Of a DNA stretch of 64,000 bases, positions 23,989 through 37,810 are shown one piece after another. This DNA comes from Sesamum alatum. Lineage: Eukaryota > Streptophyta > Magnoliopsida > Lamiales > Pedaliaceae. Within the stretch, counting starts at the first letter, position 1. Each line of letters opens with the position of its first letter. A program made the position numbers and the translations under genes. The stretch lies in the NCBI GenBank assembly GCA_034509735.1, contig JACGWO010000005.1, positions 36,176,479 through 36,240,478 on the forward strand, read 5' to 3'. The notes under the pieces were generated by a model. The model saw nothing but the letters and a program-made list of their open reading frames with translations, was not told the origin of the DNA and searched no databases.

Positions 23989-24470
23989 ATGGTGGTTATG
24001 CGTGACCCAGCCCTGATTGACGACCCCCCCTTAATTACGGTAAGTCATTCGTGACCGCGTCTCGTTGATGGCCAAGAACTTTTTCTGTTTGTTGTTGTTA
24101 TATATACTTTGTGGTGCAGTTGTTGTTTGCTTAATTTTTTTTTATTTCGTTCTTGGGATGCAAATTTTGGTATTATATATACTTTGTGGTTGAGGTAATG
24201 GTCCCATTATGAACAAGACTATCTTTTTTAATACTGATTTGGGGTTGTGGTCCCCTTGTGTTATAACATGTCTTTGTTGGTAGTGTTTTTAATACTGATT
24301 TGTTGGTAGTGGTCCTACTTTTCCCCCTTGTCCTCTGCTCTATTTTTATTGTTGTTTTTTCAATATGTTTTTGTATTTTTGTTGTATTAATTCTTCTTCA
24401 TTTTTGTTTGTTTTGTTTTATTTTCCTTCTTTTTTTGCACCGCACAGATAAAAAAAGTGGCCTAATAACA
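23989..24470 (+). other. MULE 5' leader region
   Basis: T-rich DNA between the left terminal repeat and the transposase start. It probably holds a 5' UTR and intron; a CAG just before AAAAAAGTGGCC (about 24446) is a likely acceptor. No protein is supported here. Confidence 0.4.
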
Positions 24471-27400
24471 ATGTGTATTCACTATGGTGGTAAATTAAAT
24501 GAAAGTGAATATGTGGGGGGGTCTACATATAAGTTTGACCACGTTGACTACAAATATGTAGGACTTGGGGGCTTGGTGAATTGAGTAATAAAGTTGGCAT
24601 TAGGGGGGAAAAACAATACTTTATAAAGGAAGATAATGGATTCAAAACCATAAACTGCAATTCATTTCTTCAAGAAATGTTTGAACTGTTGGAGGACAAG
24701 AGAGAGGCACATATTTACATAAATGGGGAGGTACAAGGGAATGAAGAACAAGGGAGAGGGGAGGAGTCATCCTCCGGTGGGGAGGAGTTTGAAGACACTG
24801 ACAGTGAATATGAATACAAAATGGATGAGGATAATGATGAGGGGATTGAGGTTGGTCAAAAACAACAAAGTGAGGACACAAATGTGGAAGGGGTTATGGC
24901 TAAGGATATTGATGTTGAGTCGTCCGGGGATGAGAACATTGTGGGCAGTGAGGATGAATTGCCAAGTGATAAAGAATCCGACGGGGAAGGCAAAAAGGGA
25001 GCCACTTTTCCTGTTTTCAATCCTTCATGTTTGTTTGAACCCACTTTCGCATTGGGCATGATTTTTAGCAATAAGACTGAATTGAGACATGCTATTCAAT
25101 CACATGCCATCAAAAGCAAAAGAAACATAAAGATTTCAAAAAATGACAAGGAAAGATTGCATGCAAAATGTGCTGATAATGACTGCATGTGGAGAATTCA
25201 TGCTTGTGCTTTGAAGGCTGAATGTACATTTCAAATTAGGGATTATGTCCCTAATCACACTTGTAACATCACCTTTCATGTCAAGAATATGAAATCAACA
25301 TGGCTCTCAATGAAATACATGCATAAATTCAAAACTGATCCAAAGAGAGGGATTAAGGGTTTCAGAATAGATGCAATTGAAGAGATACGATGCAACATAA
25401 CAAGAAATCAGGCTGCACGAGCCAAGAGACTTGCATTGCTTATGCTTGAGGGTAGTGCTAGTGAGCAATATGCATTGTTGTGGGACTATGTTGATGAGAT
25501 TAAAAGAAGCAATCCTGGGTCTACTGTGATACTCAGGACTGAGCAGGAAGGGGGACAATACATGTTTGACAGGTTTTATGTTTGTCTTCAAGCATTAAAA
25601 TTAAATTTTCTGAATGGTTGTAGACCTGTCATTTGTGTCGATGGGTGTCATTTGAAGGGGGCATTTGGGGGAGTCTTGTTATCTACTGTTTCTATTGACC
25701 CAAACAACAATTTCTTTCCCATTTGTTATGCTGTGGTGATGAAAGAGAATAAGGACACATGGAATTGGTTTTTGACTTTGCTTAAAATGGATTTGCGTAT
25801 AGAAGAATGTGGTCCAATGAATTTTATGTCGGATAAACAAAAAGGATTGGTGGGTGCATTACAAGAACTTTTTCCTAATGCCGAGCATAGATTTTGTGTT
25901 AGACACTTGCATTCAAACTTCAAGAATTATGGGTTTCGGGGTTTGGCATTCAAGAATATTTTGTGGAAGGCTGCAAGAGCCACAACAGTCAATGAATTTA
26001 CACGTAGAATGCAAGAAATGAAAGAACTAGATGAAGGTGCTTTTGCATGGTTTGATGATAAGAATCCGAAAGAGTGGAGTAGATCACACTTTTCTTGTCA
26101 TCCAAGGTGTGATATTTTACTCAACAATGCTTGTGAAAGTTTTAATAGCAATATTCTTGAAGCAAGAGATAAACCTATTCTGTTAATGGTTGAGTGGATA
26201 ATGGAGTATTTGATGCAAAGGCTCCAAAAAAATAGAGACAGGGCAAAGAAGAGATGGAATAAAGTTTTATGTCCTAAGATCCAAAAATAATTGATAGAAA
26301 TAATGAAAAACTTGGAGATTGCATTCCGATCAAATCAGATGATAAGCATTATCAAATTTCATGCTTTGATGGGAATCAATATAGTGTCGATCTGGAGAAT
26401 GCAACTTGTGGGTGTAGGAAATGGGACTTGAGTGGTATTCCTTGTAAACATGCTATTAGTGCTATTTTCTGTCAAGGAGAGAACATAGAAAACTACACAC
26501 ACCAATGCTACAGGGTGGAGACATACTTGAAGGTGTATGAACATGCAATCCTTCCAATCAATGGAAGAAAAGAATGGAAGAAGTCAGATTTCGTACCACT
26601 AGTTCCACCAAATCCTGTGAAGAAAGTCGGAAGGCCTAGAAAAACAAGAAGGATGGAACCTGATGAGCCTGTCCAGAAGAAGAAAAAGAGAAGACCTCAT
26701 CCAATATTCAAAGAAGGATCCAATAAAATAAAGAGGCAACAAATCACTGTAAAATGTGGCAAGTGTGGTGCCCAGGGACATAATGCTAGGACCTGTAAAG
26801 AGCCTATCACTGATGCTGCAAGCCAGGTTGAAATCAGTTTCTTATGTTTCAGTTTTCTTAAATCTGTCAATGTTATTGTGGTTGTTAATAGTAATTGTTA
26901 TGTCAGGTTATGGGAAGAACTGAAACTGTTGCAGAAGCTCCAAATGAACCTGTTACAGATGAAGCAAGCCAAGTGAATGAAGCTGAAAATATCCCACAAA
27001 AACTTAGGGTATAATTTGTATTCTTGTTCTTCTTTGTGTTGAATGATAGTATGTTAATTGTTGGAAAACCTTCTGTCAGGTTAGAAGAAAAGGAAAAGAG
27101 CATGTGCAAGAAGGAGTTGATGTGGTTATGCATAGAAGAACAAGAAGTGTAAGCGATCTTGGTTTTTTATTTTTATATGCTTTTTGGTTCAATTGTATAT
27201 TAATTAATTTAAGCTTGTGTAGGGATATATCCCACCAACCTCTGCTTTCAAGTTACCTCCAAAAGCTACAACAACAGCCCCAACAATGTTTGAGCAATTC
27301 AAACAATGCCAAAAAGGGGTCAAGATTAGAGAGCCAGCTCCTTATGTAGACGGTGAAAGGCCACCTCAAGAACAAGCAAGTTTAGGATCAACACCATCCA

Positions 27401-27510
27401 TAGTGAAGGGAGGAAAAAGATTCATCACATTGTCCAATCTAAGTCAAGTTGTGAGTCAAGGCAAGCAGAAGAAGGATAAGAACAAGGATAAAGCGAAGAA
27501 AAAAATGTGA
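24471..27510 (+). pseudogene. mudrA-like MULE transposase, nearly complete with two frameshifts
   Basis: Four exons join in frame: 24471-26826, 26907-27008, 27080-27148 and 27223-27510, all with GT/AG introns. Domains in order: N-terminal IHYGGKLNESEYVGG; an acidic linker; the MuDR DNA-binding region (LGMIFSNKTELRHAIQSHAI); the DDE domain with Asp in CVDGCHLKG (codon 25640-25642), Asp in MSDKQKG (25832-25834) and Glu in NACESFNS (26135-26137); the SWIM finger CGCRKWDLSGIPCKH; an AT-hook-like GRPRKTRR; a CCHC knuckle CGKCGAQGHNARTC; and a basic tail. Two single-base shifts break it: one at about 24580 (VN then stop; the next frame resumes ELSNKVG), and one in an A-run at 26283-26290 (CPKIQK then stop; the next frame resumes IDRNNEKL). 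All catalytic residues are present, so loss of function is recent. Confidence 0.9.
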
Positions 27511-28190
27511 AGAGGGTGAGGGTAATTTTTTGGTGCTGTTTTGCTGAAAATACAGTGAAGGAAATTGTATTTGCTGCTGAAACAGTGTATTTTGCTGCCG
27601 AAACTATGCAATTTGGCTATATTTTGCTGAAAAAACATGTGTTTTGCTGCTGAAAATAGTGCATTTTGACTGTATTTTGGTTGGTTGGTTAATGGAGAAC
27701 ATGTATGTATTTTTTCAGCAATGGGAAAAGTGCATTTTGCCTAAAAATTATTCCTTTTTTTTATGTATTCTTGAATATTGTTTTTGGTTGAATGTATACA
27801 TTTTCTTCTTTTGTTGGCTGAAAATAAAGAGCCTCTTTTGTTGCCTTTTTCTTGTTCTTTTGTTGGCTGAAAAAAATCAGGAGTATAAAAAATACAAATC
27901 TTTTTTTTTTTTTCTGGCTGCTTGAAAGTGGTCCTTCCATGGAAGAAGACGTGTTGGAGCAGAGTTGGAAGGAGAGAAATGGTTTGTACAAGCATGAAAA
28001 GAAGAAAATATATTTTGTTGGTTAGGAAAAAGTGATTTGGAGGGAAAAAGACATTTCTTCCCTCCAAAATATGGCCAACTTGTCTTCCACCTCATGTTTT
28101 TAGCCACATAAGATTATAAATAAAAAAAAATCGCGTCCAGGTGTACTGCCATGTCATTTTTCAGGCCAAAATTATAAATTCCAGCCACCG
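27511..28190 (+). other. MULE 3' region
   Basis: Non-coding DNA after the transposase stop with repeated TTTTGCTG(C/A)(C/T)GAAA phrases (27538-27730), then T-rich sequence to the right terminal repeat. Confidence 0.5.
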
Positions 28191-28744
28191 GAGGACTAAA
28201 ATTAATCAATTTTGAAAGTTACTGGAGTTATAAAATATGGGCATAGTTATAGGACTAAAACTAATATTAGGCATAGTTAGCGGACTAAAAAAATAATTTT
28301 CCGTAAAAAATCAGATCCATTGTACAATTAGTGAATTGGTCGTCCTCAATGTAAATAATACATGTAATAAAATTTACAATAAAAATCCAATCTACTATAC
28401 AACTCATGCATTGAGTGAAAATGATGTATAAATTGAATATACAATCTATTATACAATTGGTGCAATTATTGAAAACACTTCACCTTAAATGTAATAAATT
28501 TATAAATAAAAATCCAATCCAATATACAACTAGGGCATTTATTGAAAATAATGTATACGACACGTGTACGAAGATGCTGGAGGGCTTCATACATGCTTTT
28601 ATAACTGAATGAATTTACATTCTATATACTAGTATGGTGACATTAATTTGTTCCGGGGGAGGGGGTTCACAATATTTCACTATAAAAACAATCACCTCTC
28701 ACCAAGATTTGCACCAACCCAAAATTTGACAAAGCATTGGAATC

Positions 28745-29173
28745 ATGTCGAGAGCATATTTCTTTGTCCTTTTGCTGGTTGTGCTTTTCGCGATCCCTGC
28801 CTTCGCAAATGACAAATTTGGCGTCGGGCAAGAGCTGGTCAAGCGCAAGCCACACTATCCACCTAGACATGCACCAGCACCAACACCAAAGCCTATTTCA
28901 CCACATTCACAAGTACCGAACGATGATGTTGAATTAGGCGAGGAAATTACTGAGATAGAACTCAAGCACAAGCGACGTCATCCACATAAACATGCACCAG
29001 CACCAGCACCAAAGGCCAAAGCACCACGTTCGATAGTATCGGACGATGTAGAGGAATTTAATCAAAACAAGCGCAAACACAAGCCGTCTCATCCGCCTTC
29101 AAGTGCACCAGCACCTTCACCAAAGCACAAGAAGCAACCCCCTTCAGGATCCAACTTATTTGGATTGTTTTAG
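28745..29173 (+). CDS. Secreted three-module His/Pro-rich protein, array copy 8
   Basis: 142 aa and intact, with A12V, H38Y, A62V and D65G. Its proximal promoter (G-box, G-tract, TATA) is complete, but the MULE has displaced everything more than about 440 bp upstream. H38Y and A62V are shared only with copy 10, marking the two as products of one duplication. Confidence 0.86.
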   Translation: MSRAYFFVLLLVVLFAIPAFANDKFGVGQELVKRKPHYPPRHAPAPTPKPISPHSQVPNDDVELGEEITEIELKHKRRHPHKHAPAPAPKAKAPRSIVSDDVEEFNQNKRKHKPSHPPSSAPAPSPKHKKQPPSGSNLFGLF

Positions 29174-30902
29174 ATTAATTACCAAAAAATAAAAAATATT
29201 GCTGCTGAATAAAAATGTTTCAAGAATTAAGCTACTTATTTGTCATTCAACTGCAACTGCCACAAAACTTTAAAGTGTGTAAAGTATTCATATCATGAAT
29301 TATCTTATAATATAGTATTGAACAAAAGTTATGTGAAGTTATGTTCTGCTTTGCTCACATGAGAACTAATGCATTTATCCCATATGAATAGAAGAATTAC
29401 TTCATAGCTACAAAATTACCTACTTTTCTTCTAGTCAATGTGTTATTTTCTTAATCATTTTGTGAAAAGATTCAGGTAGTCTTTTTTAGCTTGTTTAATT
29501 AATTAAAATACAACTAAGTATTTCAAATAATTAAAATTGGCGTATTCAAGAGTATATAATAGGTATTATTTTACAATATAAGTACATGTCAAATCCAACT
29601 GTTAGATAAGGTCACACAGACACCATATATAATACATGCCTTTAGGGTTTAGACAAATCCGGTTAACAAATATCGAGATATCATATTTTGAAAATTTGGA
29701 TAGTTTTGCTGATAAAATTTTCAACTAGATTTTCATCAATTTTGAAGTTATTTTGAAATCCATTGATAATACCATTGGAAAATTTTGAACATTTTGGGAA
29801 TATTCCTCCAAAATTAGGGTTTCAAAACGGTTTTTTTAGCTATTTTGTCGACGGATTTTTTGAATTTCGATTCGCACAATTTTTTTTTTTGGTTTTCATG
29901 CCGAATTCAATTTCTTATCAACAACCTTATCGACAAATTTTTAATTTTTTTAATTTTTTTTCAATTATTACCCATTTGATTATTTCCAACTGAAATACCA
30001 ATAGATTTTGCAACAGAAAAACATACAACTTTTCGATAGCCTTCTTTCGTCGAAAAATCCATAACAAAACATTAGAAACGAACACGCGCAAATAAAATTT
30101 CGGCAATCAATTGAAAATTCCAATTGATTTTACGACGAATTTCCGACGGTGTTACACATCAGGCCTAACCGTCGGATAAACAAATTAAGTCATCAAAAAC
30201 GTCGTCTAAATTTTCCTATAGATGTTTTCCGTTGGAGAAACCATTTTAAATATGAGTACTTAATTCCTATGAATAAAATATATAACCGAATTCATTTTCT
30301 TAAAACAGATTTGACTGTATCCTTTAATACATATTACATATATAAAATGTCACTACAAATTTTCTTTCTTGGACAAAAAAGATTACACGTGCCTTATATG
30401 CGTGGCTTATTTTATATATATATATATATACATGTAAAAACTCATTAAGACTAATTTACAAAAAAAAATCAGCTCCATTGTACACTTAGTGAAATGGTCG
30501 TCCTCAATGTAAATAATACATGTAATAAAATTTACAATAAAAATCCAATCTACTATACAACTCATGCACTGAGTGAAAATGATGTATAAATTGAATATAC
30601 AATCTATTATATAATTGGTGCAATTATTGAAAACACTTCACCTTAAATGTAATAAATTTATAAATAAAAATCCAATCCAATATACAACTAGGGCATTTAT
30701 TGAAAATAATGTATACGACACGTGTACGAAGATGCTGGAGGGCTGCATACATGCTTTTATAACTGAATGAATTTACATTCTATATACTAGTATGGTGACA
30801 TTAATTTGTTCCGGGGGAGGGGGTTCACAATATTTCACTATAAAAACAATCACCTCTCACCAAGATTTTCACCAACCCAAAATTTGACAAAGCATTGGAA
30901 TC

Positions 30903-31329
30903 ATGTCGAGAGCATATTTCTTTGTCCTTATGCTGGCTGTGCTTTTCGCAATCCCTGCCTTCGCAAATGACAAATTTGGCGTCGGGCAAGAGCTGGTCAA
31001 GCGCAAGCCACACCATCCACCTAGACATGCACCAGCACCAACACCAAAGCCTATTTCACCATATTCACAAGTACCGAACGATGATGCTGAAAGACGAGGA
31101 AATTACTGAGATAGAACTCAAGCACAAGCGACGTCATCCACATAAACATGCACCAGCACCAGCACCAAAGGCCAAAGCACCACGTTCGATAGTATCGGAC
31201 GATGTAGAGGAATTTAATCAAAACAAGCGCAAACACAAGCCGTCTCATCCGTCTTCAAGTGCACCAGCACCTTCACCAAAGCACAAGAAGCAACCCCCTT
31301 CAGGATCCAACTTATTTGGATTGTTTTAG
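30903..31329 (+). pseudogene. Array copy 9, frameshifted allele (68-aa product)
   Basis: A 2-nt deletion in the module 1 acidic tail (GCTGAAAGACGAG in place of GCTGAATTAGACGAG) shifts the frame, so translation stops at 31107-31109 after NDDAERRGNY. The product would be the signal peptide plus module 1 only, 68 aa. Downstream sequence through 31329 is otherwise intact. The promoter is complete, with G-box and TATA. The same deletion, L10M and H54Y (SPYSQ) recur in copies 11, 12 and 13. Confidence 0.85.
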
Positions 31330-32561
31330 ATTAATTACCAAAAAATAAAAAATATTGCTGCTGAATAAAAATGTTTCAAGAATTAAGCTACTTATTTGTC
31401 ATTCAACTGCAACTGCCACAAAACTTTAAAGTGTGTAAAGTATTCATATCATGAATTATCTTATAATATAGTATTGAACAAAAGTTATGTGAAGTTATGT
31501 TCTGCTTTGCTCACATGAGAACTGACGCATTTATCCCATATGAATAGAAGAATTACTTCATAGCTACAAAATTACCTACTTTCTTCTAGTCAATGTGTTA
31601 TTTTCTTAATCATTTTGTGAAAAGATTCAGGTAGTCTTTTTTAGCTTGTTTAATTAATTAAAATACAACTACGTTTTACGAATAATTAAAATTGGCGTAT
31701 TCAAGAGTATATAATTGGTATTATTTTACAATATAAGTACACGTCAAATCCAACTGTTAGATAAGGTCACAGATACACCATATATAATACATGCCTTTAG
31801 GGTTTAGACAAATCCGGTTAACAAATATCGAGATATCATATTTTGAAAATTTGGATAGTTTTGCTGATAAAATTTTCGACGAGATTTTCATCAATTTTGA
31901 AGTTATTTTGAAATCCATTGATAATACCATTAAAAAAATTTGAACATTCTGGGAATATTCCTCTAAAATTAGGGTTTCAAATGGTTTTTTTAGCTATTTT
32001 GTCGACGGTTTTTTTTGAATTTTGATTCCCACAATTTTTTTTTTGGTTTTCATGCCGAATTCAATTTCTTATCAACAACCTTATCGACAAATTTTTAATT
32101 TTTTTAATTTTTTTTCAATTATTACCCATTTGATTATTTCCAACTGAAATACCAATAGATTTTGCAACAAAAAGATATACAACTTTTCGACAGCCTTCTT
32201 TCGTCGAAAAATCCATAACAAAACATTAGAAACCAACACCAGCAAATAAAATTTCGGCAATCAATTGAAAATTTCAATTGATTTTACGACGAATTTCCGA
32301 CGGTGTTACACATCAGGCCTAACCGTCGGATAAACAAATTAAGTCATCAAAAACGTCGTCTGAATTTTCCTATAGATGTTTTCCGTTGGAGAAACCGTTT
32401 TAAATATGAGTACTTAATTCCTATAAATACAATATATAACCGAATTCATTTTCTTAAAACAGATTTGACTGTATCCTTTAATACATATTACATATATAAA
32501 ATGTCACTACAAATTTTCTTTCTTGGATAAAATAGATTACACGTGCCTTATATGCGTGGCT

Positions 32562-32599
<38 letters not shown>

Positions 32600-33065
32600 T
32601 AAACTCATTAAGACTAATTTACAATAAAAAATCAGATCCATTGTACACTTAGTGAATTGGTCGTCCTCAATGTAAATAATACATGTAATAAAATTTACAA
32701 TAAAAATCCAATCTACTATACAACTCATGCACTGAGTGAAAATGATGTATAAATTGAATATACAATCTATTATACAATTGGTGTAATTATTGAAAACACT
32801 TCACCTTAAATGTAATAAATTTATAAATAAAAATCCAATCCAATATACAACTACGGCATTTATTGAAAATAATGTATACGACACATGTACGAAGATGCTG
32901 GAGGGCTTCATACATGCTTTTATAACTGAATGAATTTACATTCTATATACTAGTATGGTGACATTAATTTGTTCCGGGGGAGGGGGTTCACAATATTTCA
33001 CTATAAAAACAATCACCTCTCACCAAGATTTGCACCAACCCAAAATTTGACAAAGCATTGCAATC

Positions 33066-33494
33066 ATGTCGAGAGCATATTTCTTTGTCCTTTTGCTGGT
33101 TGTGCTTTTCGCGATCCCTGCCTTCGCAAATGACAAATTTGGCGTCGGGCAAGAGCTGGTCAAGCGCAAGCCACACTATCCACCTAGACATGCACCAGCA
33201 CCAACACCAAAGCCTATTTCACCACATTCACAAGTACCGAACGATGATGTTGAATTAGACGAGGAAATTACTGAGATAGAACTCAAGCACAAGCGACGTC
33301 ATCCACATAAACATGCACCAGCACCAGCACCAAAGGCCAAAGAACCACGTTCGATAGTATCAGACGATGTAGAGGAATTTAATCAAAACAAGCGCAAACA
33401 CAAGCCGTCTCATCCGCCTTCAAGTGCACCAGCACCTTCACCAAAGCACAAGAAGCAACCCCCTTCAGGATCCAACTTATTTGGATTGTTTTAG
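33066..33494 (+). CDS. Secreted three-module His/Pro-rich protein, array copy 10
   Basis: 142 aa and intact, with A12V, H38Y, A62V and A93E. It is the partner of copy 8: spacer variants after both genes agree, including AATAGGTATT and TTTTCAACTAG. Its G-box is changed to CACATG. Confidence 0.86.
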   Translation: MSRAYFFVLLLVVLFAIPAFANDKFGVGQELVKRKPHYPPRHAPAPTPKPISPHSQVPNDDVELDEEITEIELKHKRRHPHKHAPAPAPKAKEPRSIVSDDVEEFNQNKRKHKPSHPPSSAPAPSPKHKKQPPSGSNLFGLF

Positions 33495-35222
33495 ATTAAT
33501 TACCAAAAAAATAAAAAATATTGCTGCTGAATAAAAATGTTTCAAGAATTAAGCTACTTATTTGTCATTCAACTGCAACTGCCACAAAACTTTAAAGTGT
33601 GTAAAGTATTCATATCATGAATTATCTTATAATATAGTATTGAACAAAAGTTATGTGAAGTTATGTTCTGCTTTGCTCACATGAGAACTAATGCATTTAT
33701 CCCATATGAATAGAAGAATTACTTCATAGCTACAAAATTACCTACTTTCTTCTAGTCAATGTGTTATTTTCTTAATCATTTTGTGAAAAGATTCAGGTAG
33801 TCTTTTTTAGCTTGTTTAATTAATTAAAATACAACTAAGTATTTCAAATAATTAAAATTGGCGTATTCAAGAGTATATAATAGGTATTATTTTACAATAT
33901 AAGTACATGTCAAATCCAACTGTTAGATAAGGTCACACAGACACCATATATAATACATGCCTTTAGGGTTTAGACAAATCCGGTTAACAAATATCGAGAT
34001 ATCATATTTTGAAAATTTGGATAGTTTTGCTGATAAAATTTTCAACTAGATTTTCATCAATTTTGAAGTTATTTTGAAATCCATTGATAATACCATTGGA
34101 AAATTTTGAACATTTTGGGAATATTCCTCCAAAATTAGGGTTTCAAACGGTTTTTTTAGCTATTTTGTCGACGGATTTTTTTGAATTTTCGATTCGCACA
34201 ATTTTTTTTTTGGTTTTCATGCCGAATTCAATTTCTTATAACAACCTTATCGACAAATTTTTAATTTTTTTAATTTTTTTTCAATTATTACCCATTTGAT
34301 TATTTCCAACTGAAATACCAATAGATTTTGCAACAGAAAAACATACAACTTTTCGATAGCCTTCTTTCGTCGAAAAATCCATAACAAAACATTAGAAACG
34401 AACACGCGCAAATAAAATTTCGGCAATCAATTGAAAATTCCAATTGATTTTACGACGAATTTCCGACGGTGTTACACATCAGGCCTAACCGTCGGATAAA
34501 CAAATTAAGTCATCAAAAACGTCGTCTAAATTTTCCTATAGATGTTTTCCGTTGGAGAAACCGTTTTAAATATGAGTACTTAATTCCTATAAATACAATA
34601 TATAACCGAATTCATTTTCTTAAAACAGATTTGACTGTATCCTTTAATACATATTACATATATAAAATGTCACTACAAATTTTCTTTCTTGGATAAAATA
34701 GATTACACGTGCCTTATATGCGTGGCTTATTTTATATATATATATATATACATGTAAAAACTCATTAAGACTAATTTACAAAAAAAAATCAGCTCCATTG
34801 TACACTTAGTGAAATGGTCGTCCTCAATGTAAATAATACATGTAATAAAATTTACAATAAAAATCCAATCTACTATACAACTCATGCACTGAGTGAAAAT
34901 GATGTATAAATTGAATATACAATCTATTATATAATTGGTGCAATTATTGAAAACACTTCACCTTAAATGTAATAAATTTATAAATAAAAATCCAATCCAA
35001 TATACAACTAGGGCATTTATTGAAAATAATGTATACGACACGTGTACGAAGATGCTGGAGGGCTGCATACATGCTTTTATAACTGAATGAATTTACATTC
35101 TATATACTAGTATGGTGACATTAATTTGTTCCGGGGGAGGGGGTTCACAATATTTCACTATAAAAACAATCACCTCTCACCAAGATTTTCACCAACCCAA
35201 AATTTGACAAAGCATTGGAATC

Positions 35223-35649
35223 ATGTCGAGAGCATATTTCTTTGTCCTTATGCTGGCTGTGCTTTTCGCGATCCCTGCCTTCGCAAATGACAAATTTGGC
35301 GTCGGGCAAGAGCTGGTCAAGCGCAAGCCACACCATCCACCTAGACATGCACCAGCACCAACACCAAAGCCTATTTCACCATATTCACAAGTACCGAACG
35401 ATGATGCTGAAAGACGAGGAAATTACTGAGATAGAACTCAAGCACAAGCGACGTCATCCACATAAACATGCACCAGCACCAGCACCAAAGGCCAAAGCAC
35501 CACGTTCGATAGTATCGGACGATGTAGAGGAATTTAATCAAAACAAGCGCAAACACAAGCCGTCTCATCCGTCTTCAAGTGCACCAGCACCTTCACCAAA
35601 GCACAAGAAGCAACCCCCTTCAGGATCCAACTTATTTGGATTGTTTTAG
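35223..35649 (+). pseudogene. Array copy 11, frameshifted allele
   Basis: Carries the 2-nt deletion of copy 9; the 68-aa frame ends at 35429. It lies exactly 4320 bp after copy 9, as copy 10 lies 4321 bp after copy 8, so copies 10-11 are a duplicate of the 8-9 block. Promoter intact. Confidence 0.85.
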
Positions 35650-37383
35650 ATTAATTACCAAAAAATAAAAAATATTGCTGCTGAATAAAAATGTTTCAAG
35701 AATTAAGCTACTTATTTGTCATTCAACTGCAACTGCCACAAAATTTTAAAGTGTGTAAAGTATTCATATCATGAATTATCTTTATAATATAGTATTGAAC
35801 AAAAGTTATGTGAAGTTATGTTCTGCTTTGCTCACATGAGAACTGACGCATTTATCCCATATGAATAGAAGAATTACTTCATAGCTACAAAATTACCTAC
35901 TTTCTTCTAGTCAATGTGTTATTTTCTTAATCATTTTGTGAAAAGATTCAGGTAGTCTTTTTTAGCTTGTTTAATTAATTAAAATACAACTACGTTTTAC
36001 GAATAATTAAAATTGGCGTATTCAAGAGTATATAATTGGTATTATTTTACAATATAAGTACACGTCAAATCCAACTGTTAGATAAGGTCACAGATACACC
36101 ATATATAATACATGCCTTTAGGGTTTAGACAAATCCGGTTAACAAATATCGAGATATCATATTTTGAAAATTTGGATAGTTTTGCTGATAAAATTTTCGA
36201 CGAGATTTTCATCAATTTTGAAGTTATTTTGAAATCCATTGATAATACCATTAAAAAAATTTGAACATTCTGGGAATATTCCTCTAAAATTAGGGTTTCA
36301 AACGGTTTTTTTAGCTATTTTGTCGACGGTTTTTTTGAATTTTGATTCCCACAATTTTTTTTTTTGGTTTTCATGCCGAATTCAATTTCTTATCAACAAC
36401 CTTATCGACAAATTTTTAATTTTTTTAATTTTTTTTCAATTATTACCCATTTGATTATTTCCAACTGAAATACCAATAGATTTTGCAACAAAAAGATATA
36501 CAACTTTTCGACAGCCTTCTTTCGTCGAAAAATCCATAACAAAACATTAGAAACCAACACCCGCAAATAAAATTTCGGCAATCAATTGAAAATTTCAATT
36601 GATTTTACGACGAATTTCCGACGGTGTTACACATCAGGCCTAACCGTCGGATAAACAAATTAAGTCATCAAAAACGTCGTCTGAATTTTCCTATAGATGT
36701 TTTCCGTTGGAGAAACCGTTTTAAATATGAGTACTTAATTCCTATAAATACAATATATAACCGAATTCATTTTCTTAAAACAGATTTGACTGTATCCTTT
36801 AATACATATTACATATATAAAATGTCACTACAAATTTTCTTTCTTGGATAAAATAGATTACACGTGCCTTATATGCGTGGCTTATTTTATATATATATAT
36901 ATATATATATACATGTAAAAACTCATTAAGACTAATTTACAAAAAAAAATCAGCTCCATTGTACACTTAGTGAAATGGTCGTCCTCAATGTAAATAATAC
37001 ATGTAATAAAATTTACAATAAAAATCCAATCTACTATACAACTCATGCACTGAGTGAAAATGATGTATAAATTGAATATACAATCTATTATATAATTGGT
37101 GCAATTATTGAAAACACTTCACCTTAAATGTAATAAATTTATAAATAAAAATCCAATCCAATATACAACTAGGGCATTTATTGAAAATAATGTATACGAC
37201 ACGTGTACGAAGATGCTGGAGGGCTGCATACATGCTTTTATAACTGAATGAATTTACATTCTATATACTAGTATGGTGACATTAATTTGTTCCGGGGGAG
37301 GGGGTTCACAATATTTCACTATAAAAACAATCACCTCTCACCAAGATTTTCACCAACCCAAAATTTGACAAAGCATTGGAATC

Positions 37384-37810
37384 ATGTCGAGAGCATATTT
37401 CTTTGTCCTTATGCTGGCTGTGCTTTTCGCGATCCCTGCCTTCGCAAATGACAAATTTGGCGTCGGGCAAGAGCTGGTCAAGCGCAAGCCACACCATCCA
37501 CCTAGACATGCACCAGCACCAACACCAAAGCCTATTTCACCATATTCACAAGTACCGAACGATGATGCTGAAAGACGAGGAAATTACTGAGATAGAACTC
37601 AAGCACAAGCGACGTCATCCACATAAACATGCACCAGCACCAGCACCAAAGGCCAAAGCACCACGTTCGATAGTATCGGACGATGTAGAGGAATTTAATC
37701 AAAACAAGCGCAAACACAAGCCGTCTCATCCGTCTTCAAGTGCACCAGCACCTTCACCAAAGCACAAGAAGCAACCCCCTTCAGGATCCAACTTATTTGG
37801 ATTGTTTTAG
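37384..37810 (+). pseudogene. Array copy 12, frameshifted allele
   Basis: Same 2-nt deletion; the 68-aa frame ends at 37590. The gene is almost identical to copy 11, and the flanking spacers match too, so this is a very recent monomer duplication. Promoter intact. Confidence 0.85.

Larger units (their letters stand above)
23486..28303 (+). mobile_element. MULE, 4.8 kb, inserted upstream of copy 8
   Basis: The left end (GGGAAAATTATTTTTTTA) and the right end (TAAAAAAATAATTTTCC) are inverted repeats that continue for more than 100 bp (shared AACTATGCCTAATATTAG and its inverse). The array unit is cut at TAAAAAAT, which is present on both sides (23478-23485 and 28304-28311) but only once in other units; this is a target duplication of 8-9 bp. 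The element holds one multi-exon transposase gene. Its right end lies about 440 bp before the ATG of copy 8, outside the G-box and TATA region. Confidence 0.92.
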
